Source: 67-14 sp020438345
GTDB lineage: Bacteria; Actinomycetota; Thermoleophilia; Solirubrobacterales; 70-9
Assembly (NCBI GenBank): GCA_937872475.1
Contig: CALMSY010000003.1
Coordinates: forward strand, 1-64,000
Direction: 5' to 3'
DNA: 64,000 bases
Program-made: the position numbers and the translations under genes
Part shown: piece after piece, positions 16,936-25,991 of the stretch
Layout of the letters: every line of letters starts with the position of its first letter
Numbering within the stretch: position 1 is the stretch's first letter
The notes under the pieces: generated by a model
What the model was told of the DNA's origin: nothing
Database searches by the model: none
What the model saw: the letters and a program-made list of their open reading frames with translations, nothing else

Positions 16936-17606
16936 GAGGCGGTCTCCCGATCGGGCATATCGATATCGGTGACAACCGTGGTGTTCGGATTCTCCACTCT
17001 TCCCGCCGGAATCGATTTGTCACCCGCGTAGAGCTTCCCCACGGCCTCCTCCTTGCCGTCACCGGTGATCAGGAAAAGCACCATCCGGGCCCGGTTGATC
17101 GCCCTGTAGGTGAGCGACATCCTCCTGGTGCCCTGGTATTCACCGGCGGTGATCGCCACAAGCCGATCCGTCACCTCGAGGATCGGGTCGTCCGGGATCA
17201 GCGAAGCCGTGTGGCCGTCGGGACCGAGTCCGAGATGGATCAAGTCGAACCGGTCCGGAAGCGAGTACTCGTACCCCGCGGCGGCGGTAGGCAGGTCAGC
17301 CGCCCCGACCGGCATCGGGCGTATCGCCGCCTGGCAGATAAGCGGAAGCGTCAGGACCAGGTGAGTGAGGTTTCGCTGCCTGCTGCCGGTCGGAGCGATC
17401 CGCTCGTCGACCTGGAAAAGCGAAGTCCGGCTCCAGTTCAGGCTGGAGCCGGCCAGGAGCTCAAGCATCCGCCAGGGGGTGGTGCCGCCGCTTACGGCAA
17501 GGTTGAACCGGCCCCGGTCCGCAATCGCTTTTTCGGCGGCAAGTTCAACGATCCGGGCTGCTTCCACGGCAGCGGATTCGGGGTCTGGGACGAGCCGCGA
17601 GACCAA
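16932..17606 (-). CDS. pgl: 6-phosphogluconolactonase
   Basis: 224 residues of the SugC/DevB lactonase family. It hydrolyses 6-phosphogluconolactone to 6-phosphogluconate, the second step of the oxidative pentose phosphate route. Family segments seen: NLAVSGGTTPW (phosphate loop), FQVDERIAP, RNLTHLVL, and FDLIHLGLGPDGHTASLIP, with the catalytic His in DGHTAS. It begins directly after the gnd stop with no gap and ends overlapping the channel gene by 4 bases. This indicates one transcript and tight coupling. Confidence 0.95.
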   Translation of the reverse strand: MVSRLVPDPESAAVEAARIVELAAEKAIADRGRFNLAVSGGTTPWRMLELLAGSSLNWSRTSLFQVDERIAPTGSRQRNLTHLVLTLPLICQAAIRPMPVGAADLPTAAAGYEYSLPDRFDLIHLGLGPDGHTASLIPDDPILEVTDRLVAITAGEYQGTRRMSLTYRAINRARMVLFLITGDGKEEAVGKLYAGDKSIPAGRVENPNTTVVTDIDMPDRETAS

Positions 17607-18638
17607 TCAGCCCCCCTTGTCCTCCGCGGGCTTTTCATCGTGTCCGCCGAATTGCTTGCGCATCGCGGAAAGAACCTTGTCCCCGAAATCACCCAGGCCA
17701 CGAGAATAGAACCGCTCGTGGAGAGCGGCGGTGAGGACCGGGGTCGGGATGCCTTCGTCAATCGCGGCGATTGAGGTCCAGCGACCCTCACCGGAATCGG
17801 AAACCCGCCCTGAAAACTCCTCCAGTTGGGGTGATTCGGCCATCGCTGCTGCTGTCAGATCAAGCAGCCAGGAGCCCACCACACTCCCGCGCCGCCAGAC
17901 TTCCGCAACCTGTGCCACGTCAATCTCGTACTGGTAGTACTCAGGGCTTTCCATCGGTGCGGTCTCGGCGTCGCCGTCTCGCTGCCGGAGCCCGGCGTTG
18001 GCACCCTTGATCACATTCAGGCCCTCGGCGATCGCGGCCATCATCCCGTATTCAATGCCATTGTGCACCATTTTCACGAAATGGCCTGCGCCGGCCGGTC
18101 CGCAGTAGAGGTAGCCGTTCTCGGCTGGTGAAGGATCACCTTCCAGCCCCGGTGTCCGCTCCGCCTCCCCGACTCCCGGGGCCAGGGTTGCAAAGATCGG
18201 TTCCAGTCGCCTGTATGCCGCTTCCGGTCCGCCGATCATCAGGCAGTAGCCGCGTTCGAGTCCGAAAACCCCGCCGGAGGTCCCGCAGTCGAGATGGTCA
18301 ATCCCTTCCTTGCCCAGTTCCGCCGCAAAATGAATGTCATCCCGGTAGTAGGTGTTGCCGCCATCGATGATCGCGTCACCGGGTTCGAGTTCGGCTGCCA
18401 CCTTGCGGATGGTGTCACGGGTTATCTCGCCGGCCGGGACCATGATCCAGACCGCACGGGGCGCCGCTAGTTTCGAGGCAAGCTCGGCCAGGTCGGACGC
18501 CGGGTCGGCACCTTCACCCGCCAGGCCCTCTGCTACCGAAGGGTTCACGTCATAGACGACGCACCTGTGTCCGTCTCGCATCAGTCTCCGAGCGATATTC
18601 GCCCCCATACGTCCAAGCCCGACGATCCCGATTTCCAT
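17607..18638 (-). CDS. gnd: 6-phosphogluconate dehydrogenase (decarboxylating), short form
   Basis: 343 residues. It oxidises 6-phosphogluconate to ribulose 5-phosphate and CO2. The Rossmann start EIGIVGLGRMGANIARRL is followed by IDGGNTYYRDD, CGTSGGVFGLERGY and KMVHNGIEYGMM (catalytic Lys and Asn). The length is that of the short GntZ/YqeC-type enzymes, about 120 residues shorter than the E. coli type; several short forms prefer NAD. It is first in a gnd-pgl-channel-antiporter run and divergent from zwf, 144 bp away. Confidence 0.95.
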   Translation of the reverse strand: MEIGIVGLGRMGANIARRLMRDGHRCVVYDVNPSVAEGLAGEGADPASDLAELASKLAAPRAVWIMVPAGEITRDTIRKVAAELEPGDAIIDGGNTYYRDDIHFAAELGKEGIDHLDCGTSGGVFGLERGYCLMIGGPEAAYRRLEPIFATLAPGVGEAERTPGLEGDPSPAENGYLYCGPAGAGHFVKMVHNGIEYGMMAAIAEGLNVIKGANAGLRQRDGDAETAPMESPEYYQYEIDVAQVAEVWRRGSVVGSWLLDLTAAAMAESPQLEEFSGRVSDSGEGRWTSIAAIDEGIPTPVLTAALHERFYSRGLGDFGDKVLSAMRKQFGGHDEKPAEDKGG

Positions 18639-18782
18639 TCCGCCATATTAGAACCCGGGCAACAAGCATGGCCAGAACTCAGAGTCGAGTTGAGGCCAAC
18701 GGCAGGCGTCCGACATGATTTCCCGGTGAAAAATGCACGGAAATCAGGCCCGGCCTGCCGCGGGGCGGGTACGCTCCCCACC

Positions 18783-20219
18783 ATGAACAAGAGCACCGAA
18801 CGGGTAGACACTGACGCGCTGGTCATTTTCGGCATCACCGGGGATCTTGCGAAAAAGATGACTTTCCGGGCCCTCTACCGGCTTGAGTTGCGAGGCAAGC
18901 TTGACTGTCCGATCATCGGCGTGGGCCGAAATCAGGACTGGCACCACGAAACGATGAAGAAGCGTGCGGAGGAATCGATCCGGGGTTCGGTTGACGATTT
19001 TGACCGAGAGACGTTCCAGAGACTCGCCGACCGGATGCGCTTCGTCAACGGGAACTTCGATGACGACTCGCTCTACCAGAGACTTGCCGGCGAACTGACC
19101 GATTGCCATCAGCCGCTCTTTTATCTCGAGGTCCCGCCGCCGCTCTTCTCGGGCGTAGTTCACGGCCTAGCACGCGCCGGACTCACCGCGAATGCCCGGG
19201 TGATCCTCGAGAAGCCGTTCGGCCATGACTCAAAGTCAGCGAGGGCGCTTCAGACCGACCTGACTCAGGTGCTGAAGGAAAGCCAGATCCTCCGGATCGA
19301 CCATTACCTCGGCAAGGAACCGGTGATGGACATCACCTACCTGCGTTTCGCCAACGCCCTGCTCGAACCCGTCTGGAACAGGAATTACGTCTCCTATGTG
19401 CAGATGACAATGAGCGAGAACTTCGGGGTCGAGGACCGCGGCCGCTTCTACGAGGGCGTAGGGGCTATCCGTGATGTGGTCCAGAACCACATGCTGCAGG
19501 TACTCGCATTGCTGGCGATGGAACCGCCGAACGCAAACCAGCATGACTCGATCCGGGCCAAGAAACTGGAGCTCTTCGAGGCCATCCGCTCCGCCGACCC
19601 GGAAAGATGCATTCGCGGTCAGTACATCGGCTACCGGGATATTCCCGATGTGGCTGATGACTCCCAGGTCGAAACCTATGCCGCCCTGGAACTCGCTATC
19701 GACAACTGGCGCTGGTCGGGTGTTCCCTTCTACCTGCGGACCGGCAAGAATCTGCCGGTCAAGCACACCGAGGTCCGGGTCGTTTTCAACCGTCCTCCAC
19801 ATACCGGTGTCGGCATGAAGTCCCACAAGCCACCCCGAAACCAGATGGTGGTCCGGATTGACCCCGTGCCCGGCGCAAGGATGGGTTTCGTGGCGAAGGC
19901 GGCCGGAGTCGAGGACTTCGAGGAAGCCGATCTCGACGTGCTGTTCGAGAAGGAACCCGGTGCCGAACCAGAACCGTATGAACGCCTGCTCGATGATGCG
20001 ATCCACGGGCGCTATGACCTCTTCACCAAATTCAGCATGGTCGAGGAAACCTGGCGGATCGTGGAGCCCCTGCTTGACAATCCACCGCCGGTAGAGCCGT
20101 ACGAGATCGGCAGTTGGGGCCCGGAAGCTGCCAACCGTCTGGTCAAGGGCGTTTGTGAGTGGGACAGCCCCTGGCGACCGACTGATGATGCCCGGAAGCA
20201 CATGCTGCTCGGTGGCTGA
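18783..20219 (+). CDS. zwf: Glucose-6-phosphate 1-dehydrogenase
   Basis: 478 residues. It oxidises glucose 6-phosphate to 6-phosphogluconolactone with NADP(+). The coenzyme loop LVIFGITGDLAKKM is at about 12-25, the active-site segment RIDHYLGKEPV at about 175-185, and NWRWSGVPFYLRTGKNL further on. The ATG at 18783 is chosen because the NADP loop starts shortly after it; the frame is open for 72 codons upstream without homology. It is divergent from gnd-pgl, so one intergenic region serves all three enzymes of the oxidative branch. Confidence 0.97.
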   Translation: MNKSTERVDTDALVIFGITGDLAKKMTFRALYRLELRGKLDCPIIGVGRNQDWHHETMKKRAEESIRGSVDDFDRETFQRLADRMRFVNGNFDDDSLYQRLAGELTDCHQPLFYLEVPPPLFSGVVHGLARAGLTANARVILEKPFGHDSKSARALQTDLTQVLKESQILRIDHYLGKEPVMDITYLRFANALLEPVWNRNYVSYVQMTMSENFGVEDRGRFYEGVGAIRDVVQNHMLQVLALLAMEPPNANQHDSIRAKKLELFEAIRSADPERCIRGQYIGYRDIPDVADDSQVETYAALELAIDNWRWSGVPFYLRTGKNLPVKHTEVRVVFNRPPHTGVGMKSHKPPRNQMVVRIDPVPGARMGFVAKAAGVEDFEEADLDVLFEKEPGAEPEPYERLLDDAIHGRYDLFTKFSMVEETWRIVEPLLDNPPPVEPYEIGSWGPEAANRLVKGVCEWDSPWRPTDDARKHMLLGG

Positions 20220-20292
20220 GGATCAGCCGCGAATTCGGACCTTCAACGCCACGCGACCCTGAGACGTGCTTCACAGGTAGGATTCCCCGGAT

Positions 20293-20787
20293 ATGTCTGA
20301 GATCCTGAACATCCTGGTTGAAGTCCCCAAGGGCTCCCGCAACAAGTACGAATACGACTCTGAACTGGGCGCGATCAAGCTCGATCGTTTCCTTTTCTCT
20401 TCAATGGTTTATCCCGTTGACTACGGCATGGTGCCGAATACGCTGGGTGCCGATGGCGACCCGCTTGACGCCATGGTCTGTGTTTCGGAGCCGACTTTTC
20501 CGGGTTGCATCATCCCTTCGATTCCGCTCGGTCTTTTCCGGATGACCGATGACGGCGAACTGGACGACAAGATCCTCTGCGTCCCGGCCGATGACCCGAA
20601 CTGGAACTACATCTCATCCCTGGATGAACTCTCGAATCAGCTCAAGGAAGAGATCTCCCATTTCTTCGCCGTCTACAAGCAGCCTGAAGGGAAGCATGTA
20701 GAGGTCGACGGCTGGTACCCGCTCGAGTCCGCTCTGGAAGTTCTGGAGCTGAGCCGCGAACGTTTCGGCTCCGGCGAACCTGCCTAG
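20293..20787 (+). CDS. ppa: Inorganic pyrophosphatase (family I)
   Basis: 164 residues of soluble family I. It hydrolyses pyrophosphate and so drives biosynthetic reactions. VPKGSRNKYEYD, FLFSSMVYPVDYGMVP and the metal-binding DGDPLDAMV (three Asp) are diagnostic; ADDPNW and HFFAVYKQPEGK complete the active site. The length is typical of actinobacterial enzymes. It is 73 bp downstream of zwf on the same strand and could share its transcript. Confidence 0.97.
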   Translation: MSEILNILVEVPKGSRNKYEYDSELGAIKLDRFLFSSMVYPVDYGMVPNTLGADGDPLDAMVCVSEPTFPGCIIPSIPLGLFRMTDDGELDDKILCVPADDPNWNYISSLDELSNQLKEEISHFFAVYKQPEGKHVEVDGWYPLESALEVLELSRERFGSGEPA

Positions 20788-20883
20788 AAGAACCACCGGA
20801 TGAAGTCCCGCTCGAGCGTTTCTTGCGTCGAGTGGGTGGGGGTGGGCTTTTCAGCGATCGCCGATCGGGCCTGCCCGGTTTGC

Positions 20884-21879
20884 CTATCCCCCGTTGGCCG
20901 CCTTGGCGGCCAACTGACCGCAGGCAGCATCGATGTCACGGCCGCGGGTCAGACGGACCGTGGCGTGGACCCCACGGGTGATCAGCGTTTCCCGGAACCG
21001 GTCGATCACTCCCCGGGGGGAGCCCTGGTAGCCGGTGCCTGACGGGTTGTAGGGGATCAGATTCACCTTGAAATCATTCTTCGGCAGCAGCAGATCAGCC
21101 AGTTCATGGGCGATCTCAACCGAATCGTTTACCCCGTCCAGCATCAGATACTCGATAAAGACTTTGCGTTTGCGGGTGTGCCGCCACTCGCGGCAGGCGG
21201 CGACTACTTCCTCCATCGGATACCGGTCGTTGACCGGCATGATTTCTGAACGCAGGCGATCATTCGGTGCGTGGAGAGAGAGCGCAAGGCGGACCGCAGG
21301 ACCTTCGTTGGTCATCCGGACGATTCCCGGGAGCCAGCCGACCGTTGAAACGGTTGTGTGTGAATTGGCAATCCCGATCGCGGGCAGACGCTCACATACC
21401 GCAAGCACATTGTCGAGATTCATCATCGGCTCACCCATTCCCATGAAAACCGTGTGATTGACCGGTCCGATCCGGCGAAAGTGAAGGGCCTGATCGAGAA
21501 TTTCCGATTCAGTCAGGTTGCGTCCGAACTTCATTGTTCCGGTCGCGCAGAAGGTGCAGGTAAGGGGACAGCCGGACTGGCTGGACAGGCAGAGCGAACG
21601 ACGGCCGTCGCGGTAGCGCATCAGCACCGCTTCTACGGGACGGTTGTCGGCGGTCATGAAAAGTGCCTTCTCGGTCCCATCAACCGACTTTGCCGAAGCG
21701 TCCACAGCGAGCGTGGATATCGGCAGCTTCTCGGTGAGTTCTCCCCGCAGGCCGGATGGAAGATTGGTCATTTCCTCGAACGATCCGGCGCCACGCGCCA
21801 GCCACTCCCAGACCTGTCCGGTCCGGTAGGAAGGCTGACCGAGGCCGGCCATGGTTTCTTCAAGCGATTCGAGGTCCAC
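20884..21879 (-). CDS. rlmN: Dual-specificity 23S rRNA/tRNA adenine-C2 methyltransferase
   Basis: 331 residues, radical SAM. It methylates C2 of A2503 in 23S rRNA, and A37 of some tRNAs. The [4Fe-4S] motif is CTFCATG within GCPLTCTFCATGTMKFGRN; the SAM-binding FMGMGEPMMN follows. The methyl-carrying C-terminal Cys is in DIDAACGQL. The start is GTG at 21879. It is the last of three same-strand genes behind two CoA-transferase genes, 26 bp apart. Confidence 0.97.
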   Translation of the reverse strand: MDLESLEETMAGLGQPSYRTGQVWEWLARGAGSFEEMTNLPSGLRGELTEKLPISTLAVDASAKSVDGTEKALFMTADNRPVEAVLMRYRDGRRSLCLSSQSGCPLTCTFCATGTMKFGRNLTESEILDQALHFRRIGPVNHTVFMGMGEPMMNLDNVLAVCERLPAIGIANSHTTVSTVGWLPGIVRMTNEGPAVRLALSLHAPNDRLRSEIMPVNDRYPMEEVVAACREWRHTRKRKVFIEYLMLDGVNDSVEIAHELADLLLPKNDFKVNLIPYNPSGTGYQGSPRGVIDRFRETLITRGVHATVRLTRGRDIDAACGQLAAKAANGG

Positions 21880-21905
21880 GACACAAGTGTGCCATGAAGT
21901 TCTGT

Positions 21906-23045
21906 TCAGCCTGACTTCAGCCAGTCACGGATCTCTTCCCCGTGGGCGTCCTCGGCCGGGGGTGGAAGACGTGTTTCGGCCGGGGTACGGTCAAGGAGGA
22001 TCGGCGAGGCCGGTGTACGAACCCCGTCGATTTCATCAATCGGGTCCAGACCCAGCTCTTCGGCCACGGCGAAGCCACCTTCGATCGTGTTCACCGGACC
22101 GGCCGGCACTCCGGCCTCATGGAGGGCATCCACCCATTCCCCGACCGGTCGGGCGGCGAAAAGCAGATTGAGTTCCGCTTCCAGCTCGACCCGGTTTTCC
22201 ACCCGGTCGGGGTTGTCGGCGTAACGGGGGTCATCGGCGAGTTCCGGCTCACCCAGGACCTCGCAGAGGCTTCGGAACTGGTGTTCGTTGCCGACACAGA
22301 TCATTACCGGGCCGTCAGCTGCAGTGAAGGTGGTAAACGGTTCGATGCTCGGATGGATGTTTCCAAGCCGGACCGGCAACACCCCGGTGTTGAGCCAGGC
22401 GGCAGCCTGGTTTTCCAGGGCAGCCAGAGCTGAACCAAGGAGATTGGATTCCACCTTCTGACCGAGCCCGGACTTCCGTCTTTCCTCCAGGGCGACCAGC
22501 ACGCCGACGGTCGCGTTCAGTCCGGCAATCACGTCGACCAGGGCCACCCCGACCTTGCTCGGATCCCCTTCCACGGGACCCGTCACCGACATCATTCCGC
22601 TCATCGCCTGAACCAGCGGGTCATAGCCGGGCAGTCCAGCCCCGCCCTTTGACCCAAAGCCGCTGATCGAGCAGTAGACCAGACCAGGGTTTGAATCCGA
22701 CATCTCGTCATATCCGAGACCGAGCCGGTCCATTGTTCCGGGCCGGAAGTTCTCGATCAGCACATCTGCTCGCCGCACCAGTTCCCGCGCGAGGGTCAGG
22801 TCCTCCGGGTCCTTCAGGTTCAGTTCGACCGACCGCTTGTTCCGGTTGACGGCAAGAAAAAATGTCGCGCGCCCTTCATTGTCCACCGGCGGTGACCAGT
22901 CTCGGGTCTCATCGCCGCCAGGTGGCTCCACCTTGATCACATCAGCCCCGAAATCAGCCAGGGTCATTGAGACAAGAGGGCCGGCCAGAACCCGGCTGAA
23001 ATCCGCTATGAGGAGTCCTTCGAGGGCAGTCACGTTCCGCATCAT
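21906..23045 (-). CDS. CaiB/BaiF (class III) CoA-transferase, copy 2
   Basis: 379 residues. It moves CoA between carboxylic acids through an enzyme-bound anhydride. DFSRVLAGPL, IKVEPPGGDETRDW, NRNKRSVELNLK, ENFRPGTMDRLGL and the likely catalytic Asp in VALVDVIAGLNAT are family features. It is clearly a paralogue of the gene 57 bp upstream, with the same motifs throughout. It may form a heteromer with it, as known for benzylsuccinate CoA-transferase subunits, or use a different acid. The substrate is not predictable. It is followed by rlmN. Confidence 0.92.
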   Translation of the reverse strand: MMRNVTALEGLLIADFSRVLAGPLVSMTLADFGADVIKVEPPGGDETRDWSPPVDNEGRATFFLAVNRNKRSVELNLKDPEDLTLARELVRRADVLIENFRPGTMDRLGLGYDEMSDSNPGLVYCSISGFGSKGGAGLPGYDPLVQAMSGMMSVTGPVEGDPSKVGVALVDVIAGLNATVGVLVALEERRKSGLGQKVESNLLGSALAALENQAAAWLNTGVLPVRLGNIHPSIEPFTTFTAADGPVMICVGNEHQFRSLCEVLGEPELADDPRYADNPDRVENRVELEAELNLLFAARPVGEWVDALHEAGVPAGPVNTIEGGFAVAEELGLDPIDEIDGVRTPASPILLDRTPAETRLPPPAEDAHGEEIRDWLKSG

Positions 23046-23102
23046 CCCGTCCGGGAGGTGCCGGGTCCAGTCGTCCGGCCCCGGTTCGGTATTTATCCGC
23101 AG

Positions 23103-24260
23103 TCAGTTCTGGTCGGCTGCTTCGGCGGGATCCCGGGGAGCCCTGAGCCACTCCCGGATCTCGACTCCGTGATCGTCCAGCCCGGGAGGTGCCAGCCGGA
23201 CTTCGGCCGGGCTTGCCGAGAGGCCGATCGGCGACGAGGTGGTTCGGGCACCATCAATCTCCGCTACCGGGTCCAGCCCGAGCGACTCGGCGAGCCCGAA
23301 TCCGGCGCCGATGTCATTCACCGGACCGGCCGGCACACCGGCCTCGTTCAGGGCTTCGGACCAGTACTCAACGGAATCGAGGCAGAGGCGCTGATCGAGT
23401 TCGCTCCGAAGTGCGTCCCGGTTTTCGACCCGTTTCTGGTTGCTGGTGAAACGAGGGTCCTCAGCCAGGGTCGGCGCGCCAATGGTCACCACCAGCTGAC
23501 GGAACTGGCGATCGTTGCCGGCGCAGATCATGATCGGCCCGGTTGCGGTTGAAAATGTGGAGAACGGTTCGATGCTCGGATGGACGTTGCCCAGCCGTCC
23601 GGGTGAGTGACCGGTATTGAGGAACGCGGAACTCTGGTTGGCGAGAGCAGCCAGGGCAGATGAGAGCAGGTTGACTTCAACCCGCTGGCCCTCACGCAGG
23701 GTCTTTCGATCATGCAGCGCAGCGAGGATGCCGGCTGTCGCGTTGAGCCCGGCGATCACATCGACCAGGGCCACACCAACCTTGCTGGCTTCACCGTCTG
23801 ACGGACCGGTCACCGACATCATTCCGCTGAGCGCCTGGATCAGCGGGTCATAGCCAGGCATTTCCGCTCCGGCCCCTTCACCGAACCCGGTGATAGAGCA
23901 GTAAACAAGCGTCGGATGGGCGGAATGGACGCTTTCCCAGTCGAGGCCGAATCGGGCCATCGTGCCCGGTCTGAAGTTCTCGATCAACACATCCGCTCTC
24001 ATCGCGAGCTCGAAGGCGAGGGCGCGGTCACTTTCATTCTTGAGGTCCAGAGTGACCGAACGCTTGTTGCGATTCACCGTCTGGAAGTAGGTTGACCTCC
24101 CCTGATCGTCCACCGGTGGCTGCCAGGAGCGCGTCTCGTCACCTCCCGGGGGTTCCACCTTGATCACATTGGCCCCGAGATCACCAAGGTTCATTGCCGC
24201 GAGGGGACCGGCCAGGACCCGGCTGAAATCAGCCACGATTACGCCCGAAAGTGCGCTCAT
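23103..24260 (-). CDS. CaiB/BaiF (class III) CoA-transferase, copy 1
   Basis: About 385 residues with the same motif order as the next gene: DFSRVLAGPLAAMNLGDLGA, PPGGDETRSW, NRNKRSVTLDLK, ENFRPGTMARFGL and VALVDVIAGLNATAGIL with the candidate catalytic Asp. The ATG at 24260 is chosen because the conserved N-terminus begins there. That places its start only 16 bp from the start of the divergent ABC ATPase. Tandem duplication is the simplest origin of the pair. Substrate unknown. Confidence 0.92.
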   Translation of the reverse strand: MSALSGVIVADFSRVLAGPLAAMNLGDLGANVIKVEPPGGDETRSWQPPVDDQGRSTYFQTVNRNKRSVTLDLKNESDRALAFELAMRADVLIENFRPGTMARFGLDWESVHSAHPTLVYCSITGFGEGAGAEMPGYDPLIQALSGMMSVTGPSDGEASKVGVALVDVIAGLNATAGILAALHDRKTLREGQRVEVNLLSSALAALANQSSAFLNTGHSPGRLGNVHPSIEPFSTFSTATGPIMICAGNDRQFRQLVVTIGAPTLAEDPRFTSNQKRVENRDALRSELDQRLCLDSVEYWSEALNEAGVPAGPVNDIGAGFGLAESLGLDPVAEIDGARTTSSPIGLSASPAEVRLAPPGLDDHGVEIREWLRAPRDPAEAADQN

Positions 24261-24276
24261 GGTTGCATTGTCACCG

Positions 24277-25116
24277 ATGAGCCAACCCGCGACAGTCACC
24301 ACCCCTGCGCCAGGAGCCGGATCGTCGGCAGCTCTCTCGGTCCGGGGACTGACCAAACGCTACGCAGATGGAACTCTCGCCCTGGAGGATCTCGACCTCG
24401 ACATCCCGGCGGGCAGCTTTTTCGGTCTGCTTGGCCCGAATGGGGCGGGCAAGACCACCCTGATCGGCGCCGTATGCAATCTGATCCGGATGACGTCGGG
24501 CGAGATAACTGTCTTCGGCCAGCCCGGGAACGGGATGGCGGCCCGCCGCATGATCGGGATAGCCGAACAGGAGCCCAACCTCGACAAGTTCCTCACAGTC
24601 TTCGAAACCCTGCTTTACCACGGTGGGTACTACGGAATGGGCGGCCGGGAAGCTGCCGAACGAGCCGAACAGATGATCGACGCTTTTGACCTGCGGGCCA
24701 AGCGCGATGTCGAGGCACCGAAACTCTCAGGCGGCATGCGCCGGCGGCTTCTCCTTGCCCGGGCCCTGCTTCACCGGCCCCGCCTGGTCATCCTCGACGA
24801 GCCCACGGCCGGCGTGGATCTTGAGCTGAGGCATGAGCTGTGGCAGTACATCCGCGCGCTTCACGCGCAGGGAACGACGATTCTGCTCACCACCCACTAC
24901 CTCGAAGAAGCAGAAGCTCTCTGCGACGAGATCGCGCTGATCAGCGATGGACGGATCGTTGCCCGGGACACGTCGGAAGGCCTGAAGCTGGCCCATGGGG
25001 TCAACAGTCTGGAAGAGGTGTACCTGAGGACCGTGGCAGGGGGGAGAGCCGCAATGACCGAGCGAGAGGTCAACGGTTCCGAATCGTCTGGCAGCGACCC
25101 GGAGCAGAGTTCTTGA
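24277..25116 (+). CDS. ABC transporter ATPase (DrrA/NodI-like)
   Basis: About 279 residues. It is the nucleotide-binding subunit of an ABC-2 exporter. Walker A is GPNGAGKTT, the Q-loop is around AEQEPNLDKF, the signature is LSGGMRRRL, Walker B is RLVILDEPTAGVD and the H-loop is LTTHYLEEAE. The ATG at 24277 (MSQPAT) is preferred over 24259, which would overlap the divergent start codon. No Shine-Dalgarno is seen, so a leaderless messenger is possible. The stop overlaps the TTG start of the permease. Confidence 0.93.
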   Translation: MSQPATVTTPAPGAGSSAALSVRGLTKRYADGTLALEDLDLDIPAGSFFGLLGPNGAGKTTLIGAVCNLIRMTSGEITVFGQPGNGMAARRMIGIAEQEPNLDKFLTVFETLLYHGGYYGMGGREAAERAEQMIDAFDLRAKRDVEAPKLSGGMRRRLLLARALLHRPRLVILDEPTAGVDLELRHELWQYIRALHAQGTTILLTTHYLEEAEALCDEIALISDGRIVARDTSEGLKLAHGVNSLEEVYLRTVAGGRAAMTEREVNGSESSGSDPEQSS

Positions 25117-25907
25117 ACCCTCTGCCGCCGGTTGATGTCGAGCCTCATCCCTGGAGAGGACTTGCGTGGCTGACCCGGCGGGAATGCCACAGGGTCCTGA
25201 AGCTCTGGAAGCAGACCATCCTTGCCCCGGTGATCTCCTCGCTGCTGTTCATTATCGTCTTCGGGCTTTCCCTCGGGAACAGCATCGCCGAAGTGAACGG
25301 CTTCGAGTACCAGATCTTCATCGTGCCTGGACTTATCGCGATGGCCATGGCCCAGTCCGCGTATTCAAACAACTCGAGCACGATCTTCCAGGCCCGCAAC
25401 GACCGCTACCTCGATGACATCCTTTCGGCCCCGATGAGTGCCTGGCAGGTCCATCTCGGCTATCTGGCGGGCGGAGCGATGCGCGCCCTGATCATCGGAG
25501 TGGTACTTGCCGGCCTGGCCTTGCCGCTCACCGGAGCGCCACTGGAACGGCCCCTCGAACTGGTTCTGGCGGTGGGACTGACCATCGCCGGGTTCGGGGC
25601 TTTGGGGATCATCGTGGGTATCTATGCCCAGTCCTGGGACAACCAGTCGTTCATCAACAACATTGTGATTCTGCCGCTGATCTTTCTCGGTGGCGTCTTT
25701 TACTCGGTCAGCCGGCTGGGCAGCCCCTGGGAACAGATTTCGCATCTGAACCCGCTCTTCTATGTGGTCGAGGCGATCCGCTTCGGCTTTCTCGGCTCGG
25801 CCGATGTCTCCCCGTGGCTTTCACTCGGAGTGGTCGGGGCGATCACATTCGCACTGCTCGCCTGGGCCCAGATTCTCTTCAGCAGTGGATACCGCCTGAA
25901 GCCCTGA
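25113..25907 (+). CDS. ABC-2 type transporter permease
   Basis: 264 residues with six hydrophobic helices of the ABC-2/DrrB-NodJ type (APVISSLLFIIVFGLSLGNS, FIVPGLIAMAMAQSAY, NIVILPLIFLGGVFYSVS). The TTG start at 25113 overlaps the TGA of the ATPase gene (TTGA), with GGAG about eight bases before, so the two subunits are co-translated. It probably exports a hydrophobic compound, lipid or polysaccharide precursor; the substrate is unknown. A 12-bp-stem hairpin follows. Confidence 0.92.
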   Translation: MNPLPPVDVEPHPWRGLAWLTRRECHRVLKLWKQTILAPVISSLLFIIVFGLSLGNSIAEVNGFEYQIFIVPGLIAMAMAQSAYSNNSSTIFQARNDRYLDDILSAPMSAWQVHLGYLAGGAMRALIIGVVLAGLALPLTGAPLERPLELVLAVGLTIAGFGALGIIVGIYAQSWDNQSFINNIVILPLIFLGGVFYSVSRLGSPWEQISHLNPLFYVVEAIRFGFLGSADVSPWLSLGVVGAITFALLAWAQILFSSGYRLKP

Positions 25908-25943
25908 GTCCCGCGGGCTTTCTATCGCCGATCAACACCGGAG

Positions 25944-25991
25944 CCCGGCCTGGCCAAGCCTGGCTGGCGCTCATGATCAGGCCAGGCCGGG
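25944..25991. terminator. Bidirectional hairpin between convergent genes
   Basis: Perfect 12-bp arms CCCGGCCTGGCC (25944-25955) and GGCCAGGCCGGG (25980-25991) separated by 24 nt. The hairpin lies between the ABC permease and the convergent small gene; its right arm overlaps that gene's last codons. It is a likely terminator for the permease transcript. Confidence 0.55.
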
